DNA of 64,000 nt from Catellatospora citrea (GTDB lineage Bacteria; Actinomycetota; Actinomycetes; Mycobacteriales; Micromonosporaceae), in contig NZ_RAPR01000001.1 in the NCBI RefSeq assembly GCF_003610235.1, positions 6,262,001 through 6,326,000 on the forward strand, read 5' to 3'. Shown here one piece after another: positions 29,136-38,170 of the stretch; positions within the stretch are counted from its first letter, which is position 1, and each line of letters begins with the position of its first letter. Made by a program: the position numbers and the translations under genes. Below the pieces are notes generated by a model that did no database searches, was not told the origin of the DNA, and saw only the letters and a list, made by a program, of their open reading frames with translations.

Positions 29136-30512
29136 ATGCCGATCGCTACGATCAACCCTGCCACAGGCGAAACGCTGAAGACCTTCCAGGCCTACGACGA
29201 CGCCGAGATCGAACGACGGCTCACGACGGCGGTCGACGCTGCGGCGGCGCTGCGGCAGACGCCGATCGGCCAGCGGGCGAAGTGGATGCACGCAGCGGCC
29301 GATGCCATGCAGACGGAAGCCGAGGACCTCGCCCGCATGCTGACCCTGGAGATGGGCAAGCCGATCACCCAGGCCAGGGCTGAAGTCGACAAGTGCATCC
29401 GGTCGATGCGTTTCGAAGCCGATCACGCCCACGAGTTCCTGGCCGACCAGCCGCTGTCCGATCCCGGCGCGGTAGGTGCGTCCAAGGCATGGACGACATG
29501 GCAGCCACTGGGTGTCGTACTGGCCGTGATGCCGTGGAACTTCCCGCTCTGGCAGGTGATGCGGTTCGCGGCGCCCGCACTGATGGCGGGCAACGCCGGA
29601 CTTCTCAAGCACGCCTCGAACGTGCCGCAGGCAGCGCTTTACCTGGGTTCCCTGTTCGCCAAGGGCGGATTTCCCGACGGCGCGTTCCAGGCGCTGCTGA
29701 TCAGCTCGTCGGCGGTGGCGCCCCTGATCGCAGACGAGCGCGTCGCCGCGATCACCATCACGGGGTCGGAGCCCGCCGGACGGGAGGTGGCCACCACAGC
29801 CGGCAGGAACATCAAGAAGACAGTGCTGGAGCTCGGCGGCTCGGACCCGTTCATCGTCATGGCGGGTGTCGACCTCGACGCGGCCTCGAGCACGGCCGTG
29901 CACGCCCGCGTGCAGAACAACGGGCAGTCCTGCATCGCCGCGAAGCGTTTCATCATCGACGAGCCGGTCTACGAGGAGTTCGTCGAACGCTTCACGGCGA
30001 AGATGAAAGCCCTGCGGATCGGTGATCCCATGGACGAGTCCACCGAGGTCGGGCCGCTGGCGACCGAATCAGGGCGCGACGAGCTCGACCAGCTCGTGCA
30101 GGACGCCGCAGGCAAAGGAGCCGAGGTCCTCGCCGGCGGCGCCAAGCCGGACAACCCGGGCTGGTTCTACCCGCCGACGGTGCTTGCCGGGCTCACCGAC
30201 GACATGCGCATCGTCACCGAAGAGGCGTTCGGCCCCGTGGCGAGCGTGTACCGGGTCTCGGGTCGCGAGGAAGCCGTACGCGTCGCGAACCAGACCAGCT
30301 TCGGCCTGAGTTCGGCCGTATGGTCGGCCGACGCAGAGGAGCAAGCCTGGTTCGTGGGCACGCTCGACGCGGGCGCCGTGTTCATCAACGGCATGTCCGA
30401 GTCGTCGGCGCAACTGCCCTTCGGCGGAGTCAAGAACTCGGGATACGGACGGGAGATGGGCAGCGCCGGCATACGGGAGTTCTGCAACCTCAAAGCCGTC
30501 TGGAAGGCATGA
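29136..30512 (+). CDS. NAD(P)-dependent aldehyde dehydrogenase (succinate-semialdehyde dehydrogenase-like)
   Basis: 458 aa. It oxidises an aldehyde to the carboxylate. Catalytic Glu in VLELGGSDPFIV near residue 234 and catalytic Cys in NNGQSCIAAKRFI near 268. The cofactor region shows PWNFPLWQVMRFAAPALMAGN near 134 and ITITGSEPAGREVA near 210. The family resemblance is to GabD/YneI succinate-semialdehyde dehydrogenases. ATG at 29136 follows AGGAG and gives the canonical N-terminus (MPIATINPATGETL). It is the last gene of the aldehyde-handling operon and is convergent with a kinase gene. Confidence 0.93.
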   Translation: MPIATINPATGETLKTFQAYDDAEIERRLTTAVDAAAALRQTPIGQRAKWMHAAADAMQTEAEDLARMLTLEMGKPITQARAEVDKCIRSMRFEADHAHEFLADQPLSDPGAVGASKAWTTWQPLGVVLAVMPWNFPLWQVMRFAAPALMAGNAGLLKHASNVPQAALYLGSLFAKGGFPDGAFQALLISSSAVAPLIADERVAAITITGSEPAGREVATTAGRNIKKTVLELGGSDPFIVMAGVDLDAASSTAVHARVQNNGQSCIAAKRFIIDEPVYEEFVERFTAKMKALRIGDPMDESTEVGPLATESGRDELDQLVQDAAGKGAEVLAGGAKPDNPGWFYPPTVLAGLTDDMRIVTEEAFGPVASVYRVSGREEAVRVANQTSFGLSSAVWSADAEEQAWFVGTLDAGAVFINGMSESSAQLPFGGVKNSGYGREMGSAGIREFCNLKAVWKA

Positions 30513-30538
30513 CGCGACACAGGCGCCCTGCCCCACAC

Positions 30539-30554
30539 CCGGCGGGAGCCGGGA
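30539..30554. terminator. Short GC hairpin between convergent genes
   Basis: A 6-bp stem (30539-30544 with 30549-30554) with a GGGA loop lies between the aldehyde dehydrogenase stop and the opposing kinase stop. It is weak compared with other terminators in the window. Confidence 0.35.
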
Positions 30555-30558
30555 CTGG

Positions 30559-32253
30559 CTAGCGGTGATCAGGTCCGTCCATGGGTAGGCGGATGATGAA
30601 TGTCGTGCCCTCGCCTACCCGGCTGGTCAAAGAGATCTCACCGCCGTGGTCGAGCACGATCTGGCGGGTGATGGCCAGCCCCAGGCCACTGCCGCCGCTG
30701 CTGCGCCGCCGCGCGCGGTCGCCGCGCCAGAACCTGTCGAACACGCGTGGCTGGTCGCCGGGCGCGATGCCGCTGCCCTGGTCGATGACCCTCAGCTGGG
30801 CATCCTGCCCGACCTGGGCAACCTCCAGGATGACCGTCGACCCGGGCGGTGAGTGCCGCACCGAGTTCGTGACGAGGTTGCCGAGCGCCTGGCGAAGCCG
30901 GTCCGCGTCGGCCTGCAGCACCACGGCGGGGTCGGCGACCACTGCCAATGTGACTGAGGCGGCTCTAGCCGAGGGCTGCTGTGCCGTGCGGCAGCTCTCC
31001 AAAAGGTCACCCAGCACGACCGGGGCCCAGTCGTAGCGCAGCTCGCCGGCCTCGGCCATGGCAAGGGTCTGCAGGTCGTCGACGATGCGCTGTTGCAGCA
31101 TCGTCTCATCGTGTAGCGACTGGAACAGCGCCGGGTCCGGGGTGACCAGCCCGTCTTGCAACGCTTCGAGGTACGAGCGGAGGTTGGACAGCGGGGTGCG
31201 CAGCTCGTGCGCGATGTCTGAGATCATTCGGCGTTGCCGTTCCTCACTGCGCTGCAGCGAATCGGCCATGCGGTTGAACGTGGCGGCCAGCCCGCCGAGT
31301 TCGTCGCCACCGGCGACCGCGACGCGCTGGTCCAGCGAACCCTGGCCCAGGCGGTGGGCGGCGATCGTCAGCCCCCGGATCGGGCGCAGCACGTGGCGGC
31401 TCAGCAGGAAGGTGCCGAGCACGATCAGCAGCGTGGCCACCCCGACGGCCACCGCGATCGGCGTGACAGAGAAAGGATTCGGCCCCTGGCCGACGGTCAC
31501 CAGCAGCGGCACGGGGCCGACCGCTCCGATGCGGGCGACGAACGTCTCACGCAGGCAGTCCCCTTCAGCCGAGGCGGCTGGAGCGCCGTAGGAGGAAGGG
31601 GAAGGGACAGGCGCACTGCCGACGACCGCGGATCGAATGGGCGTAGCGCACCGCGCCGCCTCAACGCGGTCGCGCTCGAGGACCTCGGGAATGCTGACGG
31701 CGCCCTGCCAACAGGCGCGTATCACCTCAGCGGGAACATCCGCGTAGTCGAACACCGGCACGCCGTACTCCGCTGAGGTCGCCACCGGGTCGTACTCGTG
31801 CCGGGTCAGGCAGGCCGCGACGCGTGTCTCCTGCCGGTAGCGTTCAATGGAGTCGACTAGAACGGCTCGGGCCTTGCCACCGGCCAGGCCAGCCGGCTCG
31901 AACCGCGGCCGTGCGTCGATGGACACGCTCAGCCCTGTCGATGGCGGCACCGGCTGGTTGAGCAGCACCGCCGTGTCGACGATGATCTCCCGTAGCTCCT
32001 CGGTCTCGAGTCGGATCCGCCGGTCGGTCTGCCTGGCGAGCCTCTCGGCCAGGGCCGCCACCCGTTCCCAGGTGCCGTGGTTCCGGCCGTACTTGGTGAT
32101 TTCACTGGTGATCCGTTGTGTGATCAGCTGCTGCGACTGCGTGGAACGGGCCGCCTCGCTACGCGCGAAGGCCAGCGTCAGGTAGGTGCTCGCGCCCGTG
32201 GCGACTAGGGCGACGAGGCTGACCAGCACGAACACCCTGGTCCGGAACGTCAC
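30559..32253 (-). CDS. Sensor histidine kinase with large extracytoplasmic domain
   Basis: 564 aa. First membrane helix at about residues 7-27, an extracellular domain of roughly 240 residues containing several Cys, and a second helix ending near 295 (AVAVGVATLLIVLGTFLLS). HAMP then follows, with the H box MISDIAHELRTPLSNLRSYLE near 350, N box NLVTNSVRHSPPG near 460, and G boxes IDQGSGIAPGDQPRVFDRFW and GGSGLGLAITRQIVLDHGG. The Cys-containing sensor suggests an extracellular signal. The GTG start overlaps the response-regulator stop by 4 nt. The frame extends far upstream only because of overlap with that gene. Confidence 0.93.
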   Translation of the reverse strand: MTFRTRVFVLVSLVALVATGASTYLTLAFARSEAARSTQSQQLITQRITSEITKYGRNHGTWERVAALAERLARQTDRRIRLETEELREIIVDTAVLLNQPVPPSTGLSVSIDARPRFEPAGLAGGKARAVLVDSIERYRQETRVAACLTRHEYDPVATSAEYGVPVFDYADVPAEVIRACWQGAVSIPEVLERDRVEAARCATPIRSAVVGSAPVPSPSSYGAPAASAEGDCLRETFVARIGAVGPVPLLVTVGQGPNPFSVTPIAVAVGVATLLIVLGTFLLSRHVLRPIRGLTIAAHRLGQGSLDQRVAVAGGDELGGLAATFNRMADSLQRSEERQRRMISDIAHELRTPLSNLRSYLEALQDGLVTPDPALFQSLHDETMLQQRIVDDLQTLAMAEAGELRYDWAPVVLGDLLESCRTAQQPSARAASVTLAVVADPAVVLQADADRLRQALGNLVTNSVRHSPPGSTVILEVAQVGQDAQLRVIDQGSGIAPGDQPRVFDRFWRGDRARRRSSGGSGLGLAITRQIVLDHGGEISLTSRVGEGTTFIIRLPMDGPDHR

Positions 32254-32942
32254 GAACCGGCATCCGGCATCCGGTAGCCGCGTCCGTAGACGGTCTGGAC
32301 GTAGCGCGGTTCGGTGGGATCCCGTTCGATCTTGCGGCGTAGGTTCAACACATGCACGTCGACGGCGCGCTCCAGGATGCCGGCGTCGAAGCCGAACGCG
32401 CGGTCGATGATCTGGGCCCGGGTGAAGGTTCGGTCGGGCTCGGTGGCGAGGACCTCCAGGATGCCGAACTCCTTGGCGGTCAGGGCGACGGCGCGGCCGT
32501 CGACACGTACCTCGTACCGATCCGGGTCTACGATCAAATCGCCGACGACCAGCGGTCCCCGGGCTGCCCCGGTGCTGACCCCGGAACGGCGCAACAGTGC
32601 GCGGACGCGGGCGACGAGTTGGCGCGGGCTGAACGGCTTGGTGACATAGTCGTCGGCGCCGACGTCGAGGCCGAGAAGGATGTCGTTCTCGGTGCTGCGG
32701 GCCGTGAGTAGGATGATCGGCACGTTGGACTCGGCGCGCAGGACGTGGCACACGTCGAGCCCGTCCACCAGCGGCATCATCACGTCCAGCACCACGAGGT
32801 CGGGTTTGCGGGCCCGGCACTGGTCGATCGCAGCACGGCCGTCGGCCACCGCCAGGACACTGTGCCCGTCGTTCTCGAGGTACATACGTATGACGTTGGC
32901 CTGCTTGGGGTCGTCCTCCGCGACCAAGATCCGCGCGGTCAT
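32250..32942 (-). CDS. OmpR/BaeR-type response regulator
   Basis: 230 aa. Receiver: AEDDPKQ acidic pair, phospho-acceptor in LVVLDVMMPLVDGL near residue 53, Thr in LLTARSTE and Lys in TKPFSPRQLVARV near 104. DNA-binding domain from about 135: VDGRAVALTAKEFGILEVL, RTFTRAQIIDRAFG, and the YVQTVYGRGYRM wing. ATG at 32942 follows GGAGGTGAGG, while the upstream in-frame extension has no ribosome site. It forms an operon with the overlapping kinase. Confidence 0.94.
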   Translation of the reverse strand: MTARILVAEDDPKQANVIRMYLENDGHSVLAVADGRAAIDQCRARKPDLVVLDVMMPLVDGLDVCHVLRAESNVPIILLTARSTENDILLGLDVGADDYVTKPFSPRQLVARVRALLRRSGVSTGAARGPLVVGDLIVDPDRYEVRVDGRAVALTAKEFGILEVLATEPDRTFTRAQIIDRAFGFDAGILERAVDVHVLNLRRKIERDPTEPRYVQTVYGRGYRMPDAGS

Positions 32943-33090
32943 CCTCACCTCCGATGCTCCGCCGGGCAGTATGCCCGCACCGCACTGAACAACCACTGAA
33001 TTTCCGGGCTTGGGCCGGCCAGATCCTCATTTACGTGGACGTGGGGAAGGCAGGCGCTGCGGTACTCGCCGACAGAGCACTGAGTAGCGG

Positions 33091-33123
33091 GTTAAGAGTC
33101 CGTTAAGTGGGCCGGTCTAGCGT
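33091..33123 (+). promoter_or_regulatory. Direct GTTAAG repeats at 11-bp spacing with a -10-like box
   Basis: GTTAAGA at 33091 and GTTAAGT at 33102 are one helical turn apart, and TAGCGT follows 10 bases after the second. This is the layout bound by SARP activators and by OmpR-type regulators just upstream of the -10. The most likely target is the TPR gene at 33364. The adjacent response regulator or the SARP further right could be the binder. Confidence 0.45.
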
Positions 33124-33137
33124 TATGGACAACCTCG

Positions 33138-33317
33138 GGACGCGCCGAGGGGGGCAGGGCCGGCCTGTCCTCCGTGGCGAACGGCAGGTGGTGACATGAG
33201 CCTCCCCACCTGCCGTTCGCCTCCGGAGGACGCGCCGAGGGGGGCAGGGCCGGCCTGTCCTCCGTGGCGAACGGCAGGTGGTGACATGAGCCTCCCCACC
33301 TGCCGTTCGTCTCCGGG
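33138..33317 (+). repeat. 90-bp tandem duplication, each copy with a 14-bp-stem hairpin
   Basis: Two copies (33138-33227 and 33228-33317) agree except for single-base differences near the ends. Each carries a perfect 14-bp inverted repeat (33178-33191 with 33206-33219, and 33268-33281 with 33296-33309). The pair lies in the leader of the following TPR gene, between the GTTAAG repeats and the start codon, and would form two identical hairpins in the mRNA. Confidence 0.9.
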
Positions 33318-33363
33318 CGTCGATAGCCGGTCCGCCGACGAAAGACGAAAGGCAAGAGCTCAC

Positions 33364-34092
33364 ATGAACTTCAGCGACGAGGTGCGCTCGGCCTTCCGGC
33401 GCGGTGAGACCGACACCGTGGTGACCATGAGCGAGGCCGAGGTGGCCAGGGCGGCCGCGGCCGGGGACTTCGGGGGTGAGGTGGAGGCCAGGTATGCCCT
33501 GGCGAGGGTCGCGATTCGCGGCGGAGATCTGCGCGCTGGCGCGGACCGGGCACGTGAGGCGCTGGTGGTCGCGCTGCGTTCCGGTGACCGACGCCTGGAG
33601 GAGCGGCCCCGGCACGTGCTGGCCGCCGTGGCCCGCATGTCCGGCGACCTGGTCCGCGCCCGCGAACTGTACCGAGAGAGCATCGCGCTCAACGAGGCGC
33701 TGGAGCGGCCTGAAACGGTCAACTCGGAGTACCACAACCTCGCCTTCTGCGAACTGGGTCTTGGCAATCTCGACGTGGCGAGGTCACTGTTCACCGCGGG
33801 ACGGGAGCGAGTTTTCCGGCATGGCTGGGACGATTTCGTGCCTTACGTGTGCCTGGCCGGCGCGGCGTTGGCCTCGGCGGAGGGGGACCCGGGGCGGGCT
33901 GCACGGATGATCGGGGTCACCGATGGCGCGTTCGCGGCGCTCGGCCAGGTGCCCGACCCGGACGACGCCGCAGACCTCGCCGCCATCCGCGCCGCCGCGA
34001 TGGAGGCGCTGGGTGAGGCGGGTTTCGCTGAGCGGTACGCGCAGGGCCGAGACCTCAGGCCGCGCGAGGCGTTCGGTGACGGTCCGCGCTGA
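33364..34092 (+). CDS. TPR-type helical protein, paralogue of the convergent neighbour
   Basis: 242 aa. It starts MNFSDEVRSAFRRGETDTVV. A conserved core reads RRLEERPRHVLAAVARMSGD and ALERPETVNSEYHNLAFCEL with helical-repeat spacing. The last part carries ALGQVPDPDDAADLA. It resembles the C-terminal helical segments of large ATPase-type transcription regulators, but has no NTPase or DNA-binding part. The protein encoded convergently at 34170-34889 shares this whole sequence at high identity. The in-frame extension upstream runs through the 90-bp repeats and is not credible. Confidence 0.8.
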   Translation: MNFSDEVRSAFRRGETDTVVTMSEAEVARAAAAGDFGGEVEARYALARVAIRGGDLRAGADRAREALVVALRSGDRRLEERPRHVLAAVARMSGDLVRARELYRESIALNEALERPETVNSEYHNLAFCELGLGNLDVARSLFTAGRERVFRHGWDDFVPYVCLAGAALASAEGDPGRAARMIGVTDGAFAALGQVPDPDDAADLAAIRAAAMEALGEAGFAERYAQGRDLRPREAFGDGPR

Positions 34093-34169
34093 CGCTGTGT
34101 CAGGCCGGGGCGTTTCTGCCTGAACGGCTGTCCGCGTTCCGGTACAACGCCGTGCCGGCCGGGCTCCGT

Positions 34170-34889
34170 TCAGTCGTCGAACGCGGTACGCGGATCGAGG
34201 AGCCAGCCCTTGGCGCACTGCTCCGCGAACTCGGGCGCCCCCAGCACGCCCAGCGTCGCCTCGCGCAGCAGGGCCAGGTCGGCCGCGTCATCGGGATCGG
34301 GCACCTGGCCCAGTGCAGCGAAGGCGCTCTCCGCGGCACCGATCATCCGTGCCGCTCGTACGTGGTCGCCCTCCGCCGAGGCGAGCGCGGCGTCCGCGAC
34401 GCAGACGTACGGAACAAGATCATCCCAGCCGTGCTGGAACACCCCTTCGCGGCAGCAGGCGAAGAGCACCTTCGCCGCTTCGAGGTTACCTAGACCCAGT
34501 TCGCAGAAGGCGAGATCGTGGTACTCGGAGTGGACGCCCTTGGGCTGTTCCAGAGCCTCGTTGAGGGCGATGTTCTCCCGGTACAGTTCGCGAGCCCGGG
34601 CCAGGTCGCCGGACATGCGGGCCACGGCGGCCAGCACGTGCCGGGGCCGCTCCTCCAGGCCGCGGTCGCCGGAGCGCAGCGCCACCGCGAGGCCCTGGTG
34701 GGCGTAGTCGGCGGCTGCACGCAGGTCGCCCTGGCGCAGGGCGACCCGGGCGAGGCTGTAGCGGGCGAACACCTCGCCGTCCGCGTCCCCGAGCGCCTGT
34801 GCCCGCTCGATCTCGGCCCTGCTCATGGTCACCACGGCCTCGGTCTCACCGCGTCGGAAGGCCAGGTGCACCTTCTCGCTGAAGCTCAT
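34170..34889 (-). CDS. TPR-type helical protein, second paralogue
   Basis: 239 aa, collinear with the protein at 33364-34092. It starts MSFSEKVHLAFRRGETEAVV and has RGLEERPRHVLAAVARMSGD, EYHDLAFCELGLGNLEAAKV, and ALGQVPDPDDAADLALLRE near the end. A GAGGAAAG site precedes the ATG. It lies 67 bases after the SARP regulator on the same strand and is probably co-transcribed with it, so it may be an accessory helical module of that regulator or read the same signal. Confidence 0.82.
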   Translation of the reverse strand: MSFSEKVHLAFRRGETEAVVTMSRAEIERAQALGDADGEVFARYSLARVALRQGDLRAAADYAHQGLAVALRSGDRGLEERPRHVLAAVARMSGDLARARELYRENIALNEALEQPKGVHSEYHDLAFCELGLGNLEAAKVLFACCREGVFQHGWDDLVPYVCVADAALASAEGDHVRAARMIGAAESAFAALGQVPDPDDAADLALLREATLGVLGAPEFAEQCAKGWLLDPRTAFDD

Positions 34890-34956
34890 GTGGGTCTTTC
34901 CTCACATCTCTGTGTCACGGCCGCCGCCTGTCTCCTGCCCGGCAGGTGCCGCAACG

Positions 34957-37950
34957 TTAACCCCGTCGGGCTGACGGGCTCTTCTCCCGGTTCTCGGACT
35001 CCGTCCGAGCCAACGTATCGGCGAGGGCGACAAGCCGCGCCCGCAGGTGCTCGGGTCCGCCGCCGGGGAATTCTGCCAGGACCGTGCGAGCTCTGCTGAA
35101 CGCGCTGTCCGCACCTGCGGTGTCGCCCTCCGCGGCCAGCAGTTCAGTCAGCCGCCGTAGCGCCTCGAACTGGTTCGGCCGCTGGCTGATCTGCTGCGAC
35201 ATTCGTGCGGACAGCTCGAGTTGTGCTGCTGCTTCGTCCGGGCGTCCCAACTGCGCCAGGTTGGACGCGATGGCCATCCGCGTCTCGGCCTCCGCGGCGA
35301 CCGACGTCGCGTCCCAGGTGGCGCCGTGCCGTCCACGGATCTGTTCGTGCAGTACGAGCGCCTGCTCCAGCAGCTCGGCCGACTCTTCGAGCCGACCGAG
35401 GCGGGCCAGGGACCTGCCGTTGGCCATGAGGCTGAACGTCACTCCGAGGTGGTCGTTGAGGGCCCGGTACAGCACGAGCGCCTGCTGACTTTGCGCGAGC
35501 GCCTCTTCGTCGCGGCCGAACGCCTCGTACACCCAGTGCAGGTTGGTATGCACGAGGGCCTGCTCCAGTGGCATGGCGTGCTTGTCGAAGATCTCCAGGG
35601 CGGCTGTCAGCAGGGTGAGCGCCTCGTCATTGTCGCGCAGCGACCACCGGGCCACAGCCAGGCCGCGCAGGACGTGAGCCTCGCCGATCTCGTCACCGCT
35701 GTCGCGTGCGGCCTGCAGCGCCAGGCGCATGACGCCCTCCCAGTCCTGGAAGTATCCGGCCCACTGCAGATACTGCTGCATGGTGACGGCCAGCTGCCAC
35801 GGCACGATGCCGCAATCGGGCTCGGCGGCGCGTCGGACCGCGTCGACGAGCGCCTCACGCTCGGCGGCGAACCAGGCACTGGCCTGCTCGTACGTCGTCG
35901 GCCGCGTCGGAACGACGCCGGGCATGGCCGGCGGCAGCGCTACCGGCAGCCGGTGAGGGGCGAGCACGACCTGCGCGTGGTGGCTGCTGTGCAGGTAGTA
36001 CTGGAGCAGTCGGCTGATCGCGTCGCGGCGCTCAGCGGGCGTCTCGGTGTCCTGAAACAGTTCTTGCGCGTAGGCCTTGACCAGCATGTGCGACGTATAG
36101 CGGTCCTCCTCCTGCTCGGTCACCAGAGCCGCCTCGGTGAGCTCGGCAAGTTCGGCGCGTGTGCTGGCCAGACCCAGGCCGGACAGGCTGGCGCAGGCCT
36201 CCGCGGTGATTCCTGAGCACAGCGACTCCGACAGCAGCCGGAACAGCCGGGCCGCGCCGGGGCTGAGCTGCTGGTAGGACCAGGAGAAGGCGGTGCGTGG
36301 ATCGGGTGTGCCCACGCCTCCGGACAACGCTTCCAGGCGTCGAGCCCCGTCGCGTAGGTCGGCGGCAACGGAGGCCAGCGAGAGCATCGGCCGGGCGGTC
36401 AGGCGCGCGGCCAGTACCGCCAGAGCGAGGGGAAGCCGCCCGCACAGCTCGATGATCTCGTCCAGGAGAGCGCCATGTTCGGCCGTGCGGTGTCCCGGCC
36501 CAGGCAGTCGCAGCTGCAGCAGTTGCTGCGCGGACGACCGGTCCGGCACGTGCAACCGCATCAGGTGCGCCCCGTCGAAGGCCGCCAACCCGAGCAGGGG
36601 ACGCCGGCTGGTGACCAGCACCAGGCTCGCGTGGGAGTTCGGCAGCAGCGGCCGCACCTGTGCCGAGTCCCGTACGTTGTCCAACAACACGAGCATGCGT
36701 TTGCCCGCCGTCAGGCTGCGGTACTTGCCCAACCGCGCGTCGAACGTGTCGGGTAGGTGTGCTGCGGTGACGCCCAACGCGAACAGTAGGGACCGCAGGG
36801 TGTCGCCCGGTTGCAAGCTGTCGTGCTCGTTCTGATCGCCAAGCAGGTCGAGGTAGAGCTGGCCGTCGGTGAAACGGTCGGCGATGCGGTGTGCGAAATG
36901 AGTGGCCAGGGTGGACTTACCCACGCCCCCCATGCCGTCGATCGCCACCACCGGCGGTCCGCTGCGTGCACCGTCTCCGTGATCGGCTGCCAGCTCGCCG
37001 AGCGCGGCCAACTCGGCGGTACGCCCGACGAACAACGACAGTTCCGGCGGCAGTTGTGCGGGACGCACCACCCGGACCAACGGTGGCGTGCCCGGCGCCG
37101 CCTCGGGCACGGTGCGGGGGGCCTGCTCGACGGGCGGCGCCGCGCTCTGGGCTAGCACCTGACGGTGCGCCTCCTGCAGGGCGTATCCGGGGTCGATGCC
37201 TAGCTCGTCGACGAGGCGGTCCCGGATTGTCCGGTACACCGCAAGCGCCTCGGCCTGCTGGCCCGACGCAGCCAGAGCGGTCACCAGTTCGGCGTGCACG
37301 AGCTCGTTGAAGGGGTCCATCTCGGCGGCAAGCCGCAGCGGCGACAGGACCCGGGCGGGTTCGTGCAATCGGATCGCGAAGCCTGCCGCCGCGACCACCG
37401 CTTCGAAGAACTCGCCGTCGACACCGGCAAAGATCGCGGTCGCGGCCGGGCTGTCGGCCAGACTCTCACCTGCGGTACCGCGACACAGCCGCAGGGCTTC
37501 GAGGTAGTGGCTCAGAGCTTCCTGGGCTCGTCCCTGATCCGAGCTAGCCCTCGCCGCCGACACGTGGTCGCGGAACGCCACCACGTCGAGGCTGTCGGGT
37601 CCGGCGGTGAACCGGTAGCCGTTGCCGGTGCGTACCAGGTACGAGCCCGTGGTCCGGGGTGCCAGACCTGGCTCGAGCAGGCGGCGCAGCGCGCCGATGT
37701 ACTTGTGGATGACGTTCACCGCGCTGGCCGGGGACTGGTCGCCCCACAGCGAGGTGACCAGGTCGGTCATGCCCAGCGGTTCGCCCACCCGCGCCAACAG
37801 CAACGCGAGCAGGCATCGCTGCTGGCGCGGACCGACGTCGAGTTCGGCCCCGCCCCGCCAGGCGCGCAGCGGTCCCATGACCTGCAGGCGGACCGTGTCA
37901 GGGTGACCCGGCCCGGCAGCACCGGCCGGGTATCGGGCGGCTGCGGTCAC
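34957..37950 (-). CDS. SARP-family regulator with NB-ARC ATPase and TPR domains (AfsR-like)
   Basis: 997 aa. Residues about 20-115 are the SARP winged helix (LQVMGPLRAWRGGAELDVGP, then AVNVIHKYIGALRRLLEPG). Residues 120-270 are the BTAD helical domain (VVAFRDHVSAARASSDQGRA; TIRDRLVDELGIDPGYAL). The NB-ARC ATPase has P-loop IDGMGGVGKSTLATHFAHR near 340 and Walker B GKRMLVLLDNVRD near 425. TPR repeats fill the C-terminus from about 680 (EALTLLTAALEIFDKH; RDEEALAQSQQALVLYRAL). Such proteins activate genes for natural products or stress functions after nucleotide-dependent switching. GTTAGC direct repeats lie upstream. Confidence 0.94.
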   Translation of the reverse strand: MTAAARYPAGAAGPGHPDTVRLQVMGPLRAWRGGAELDVGPRQQRCLLALLLARVGEPLGMTDLVTSLWGDQSPASAVNVIHKYIGALRRLLEPGLAPRTTGSYLVRTGNGYRFTAGPDSLDVVAFRDHVSAARASSDQGRAQEALSHYLEALRLCRGTAGESLADSPAATAIFAGVDGEFFEAVVAAAGFAIRLHEPARVLSPLRLAAEMDPFNELVHAELVTALAASGQQAEALAVYRTIRDRLVDELGIDPGYALQEAHRQVLAQSAAPPVEQAPRTVPEAAPGTPPLVRVVRPAQLPPELSLFVGRTAELAALGELAADHGDGARSGPPVVAIDGMGGVGKSTLATHFAHRIADRFTDGQLYLDLLGDQNEHDSLQPGDTLRSLLFALGVTAAHLPDTFDARLGKYRSLTAGKRMLVLLDNVRDSAQVRPLLPNSHASLVLVTSRRPLLGLAAFDGAHLMRLHVPDRSSAQQLLQLRLPGPGHRTAEHGALLDEIIELCGRLPLALAVLAARLTARPMLSLASVAADLRDGARRLEALSGGVGTPDPRTAFSWSYQQLSPGAARLFRLLSESLCSGITAEACASLSGLGLASTRAELAELTEAALVTEQEEDRYTSHMLVKAYAQELFQDTETPAERRDAISRLLQYYLHSSHHAQVVLAPHRLPVALPPAMPGVVPTRPTTYEQASAWFAAEREALVDAVRRAAEPDCGIVPWQLAVTMQQYLQWAGYFQDWEGVMRLALQAARDSGDEIGEAHVLRGLAVARWSLRDNDEALTLLTAALEIFDKHAMPLEQALVHTNLHWVYEAFGRDEEALAQSQQALVLYRALNDHLGVTFSLMANGRSLARLGRLEESAELLEQALVLHEQIRGRHGATWDATSVAAEAETRMAIASNLAQLGRPDEAAAQLELSARMSQQISQRPNQFEALRRLTELLAAEGDTAGADSAFSRARTVLAEFPGGGPEHLRARLVALADTLARTESENREKSPSARRG

Positions 37951-38050
37951 ACCACGTTCCTCCGATCGATCAGCGGCACCGTCTCGGAAGTATCTCCGAA
38001 GCCAGCGCGACGCCCAAACCGTGCGGAACCCGTGCTCCGTCCCTGATCAC

Positions 38051-38079
38051 GTTAGCCGTGAGTTAGCAGAGGCTTACTC
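38051..38079 (-). promoter_or_regulatory. GTTAGC direct repeats at 11-bp spacing upstream of the SARP gene
   Basis: GTTAGCC (38051), GTTAGCA (38062) and a weaker CTTACTC (38073) follow each other at 11 bases, matching the heptamer spacing of SARP binding sites. They lie about 100 bases upstream of the SARP start, so autoregulation is plausible. No obvious -10 box follows in the expected place. Confidence 0.4.
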
Positions 38080-38170
38080 GACATGCCTGAACTGATGGAA
38101 ATCTACCTGCAGTCGATCTGGTGCCAATCTCTGCTGAAAGATGTTATATGTCCGCTTTAGCACAATTCCG

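Noticed and set aside
33092..33355. Minus-strand frame with an exactly repeated 30-residue segment
   Set aside because: The repeat comes from the 90-bp DNA duplication; no ribosome site, and the frame has an unnatural composition.
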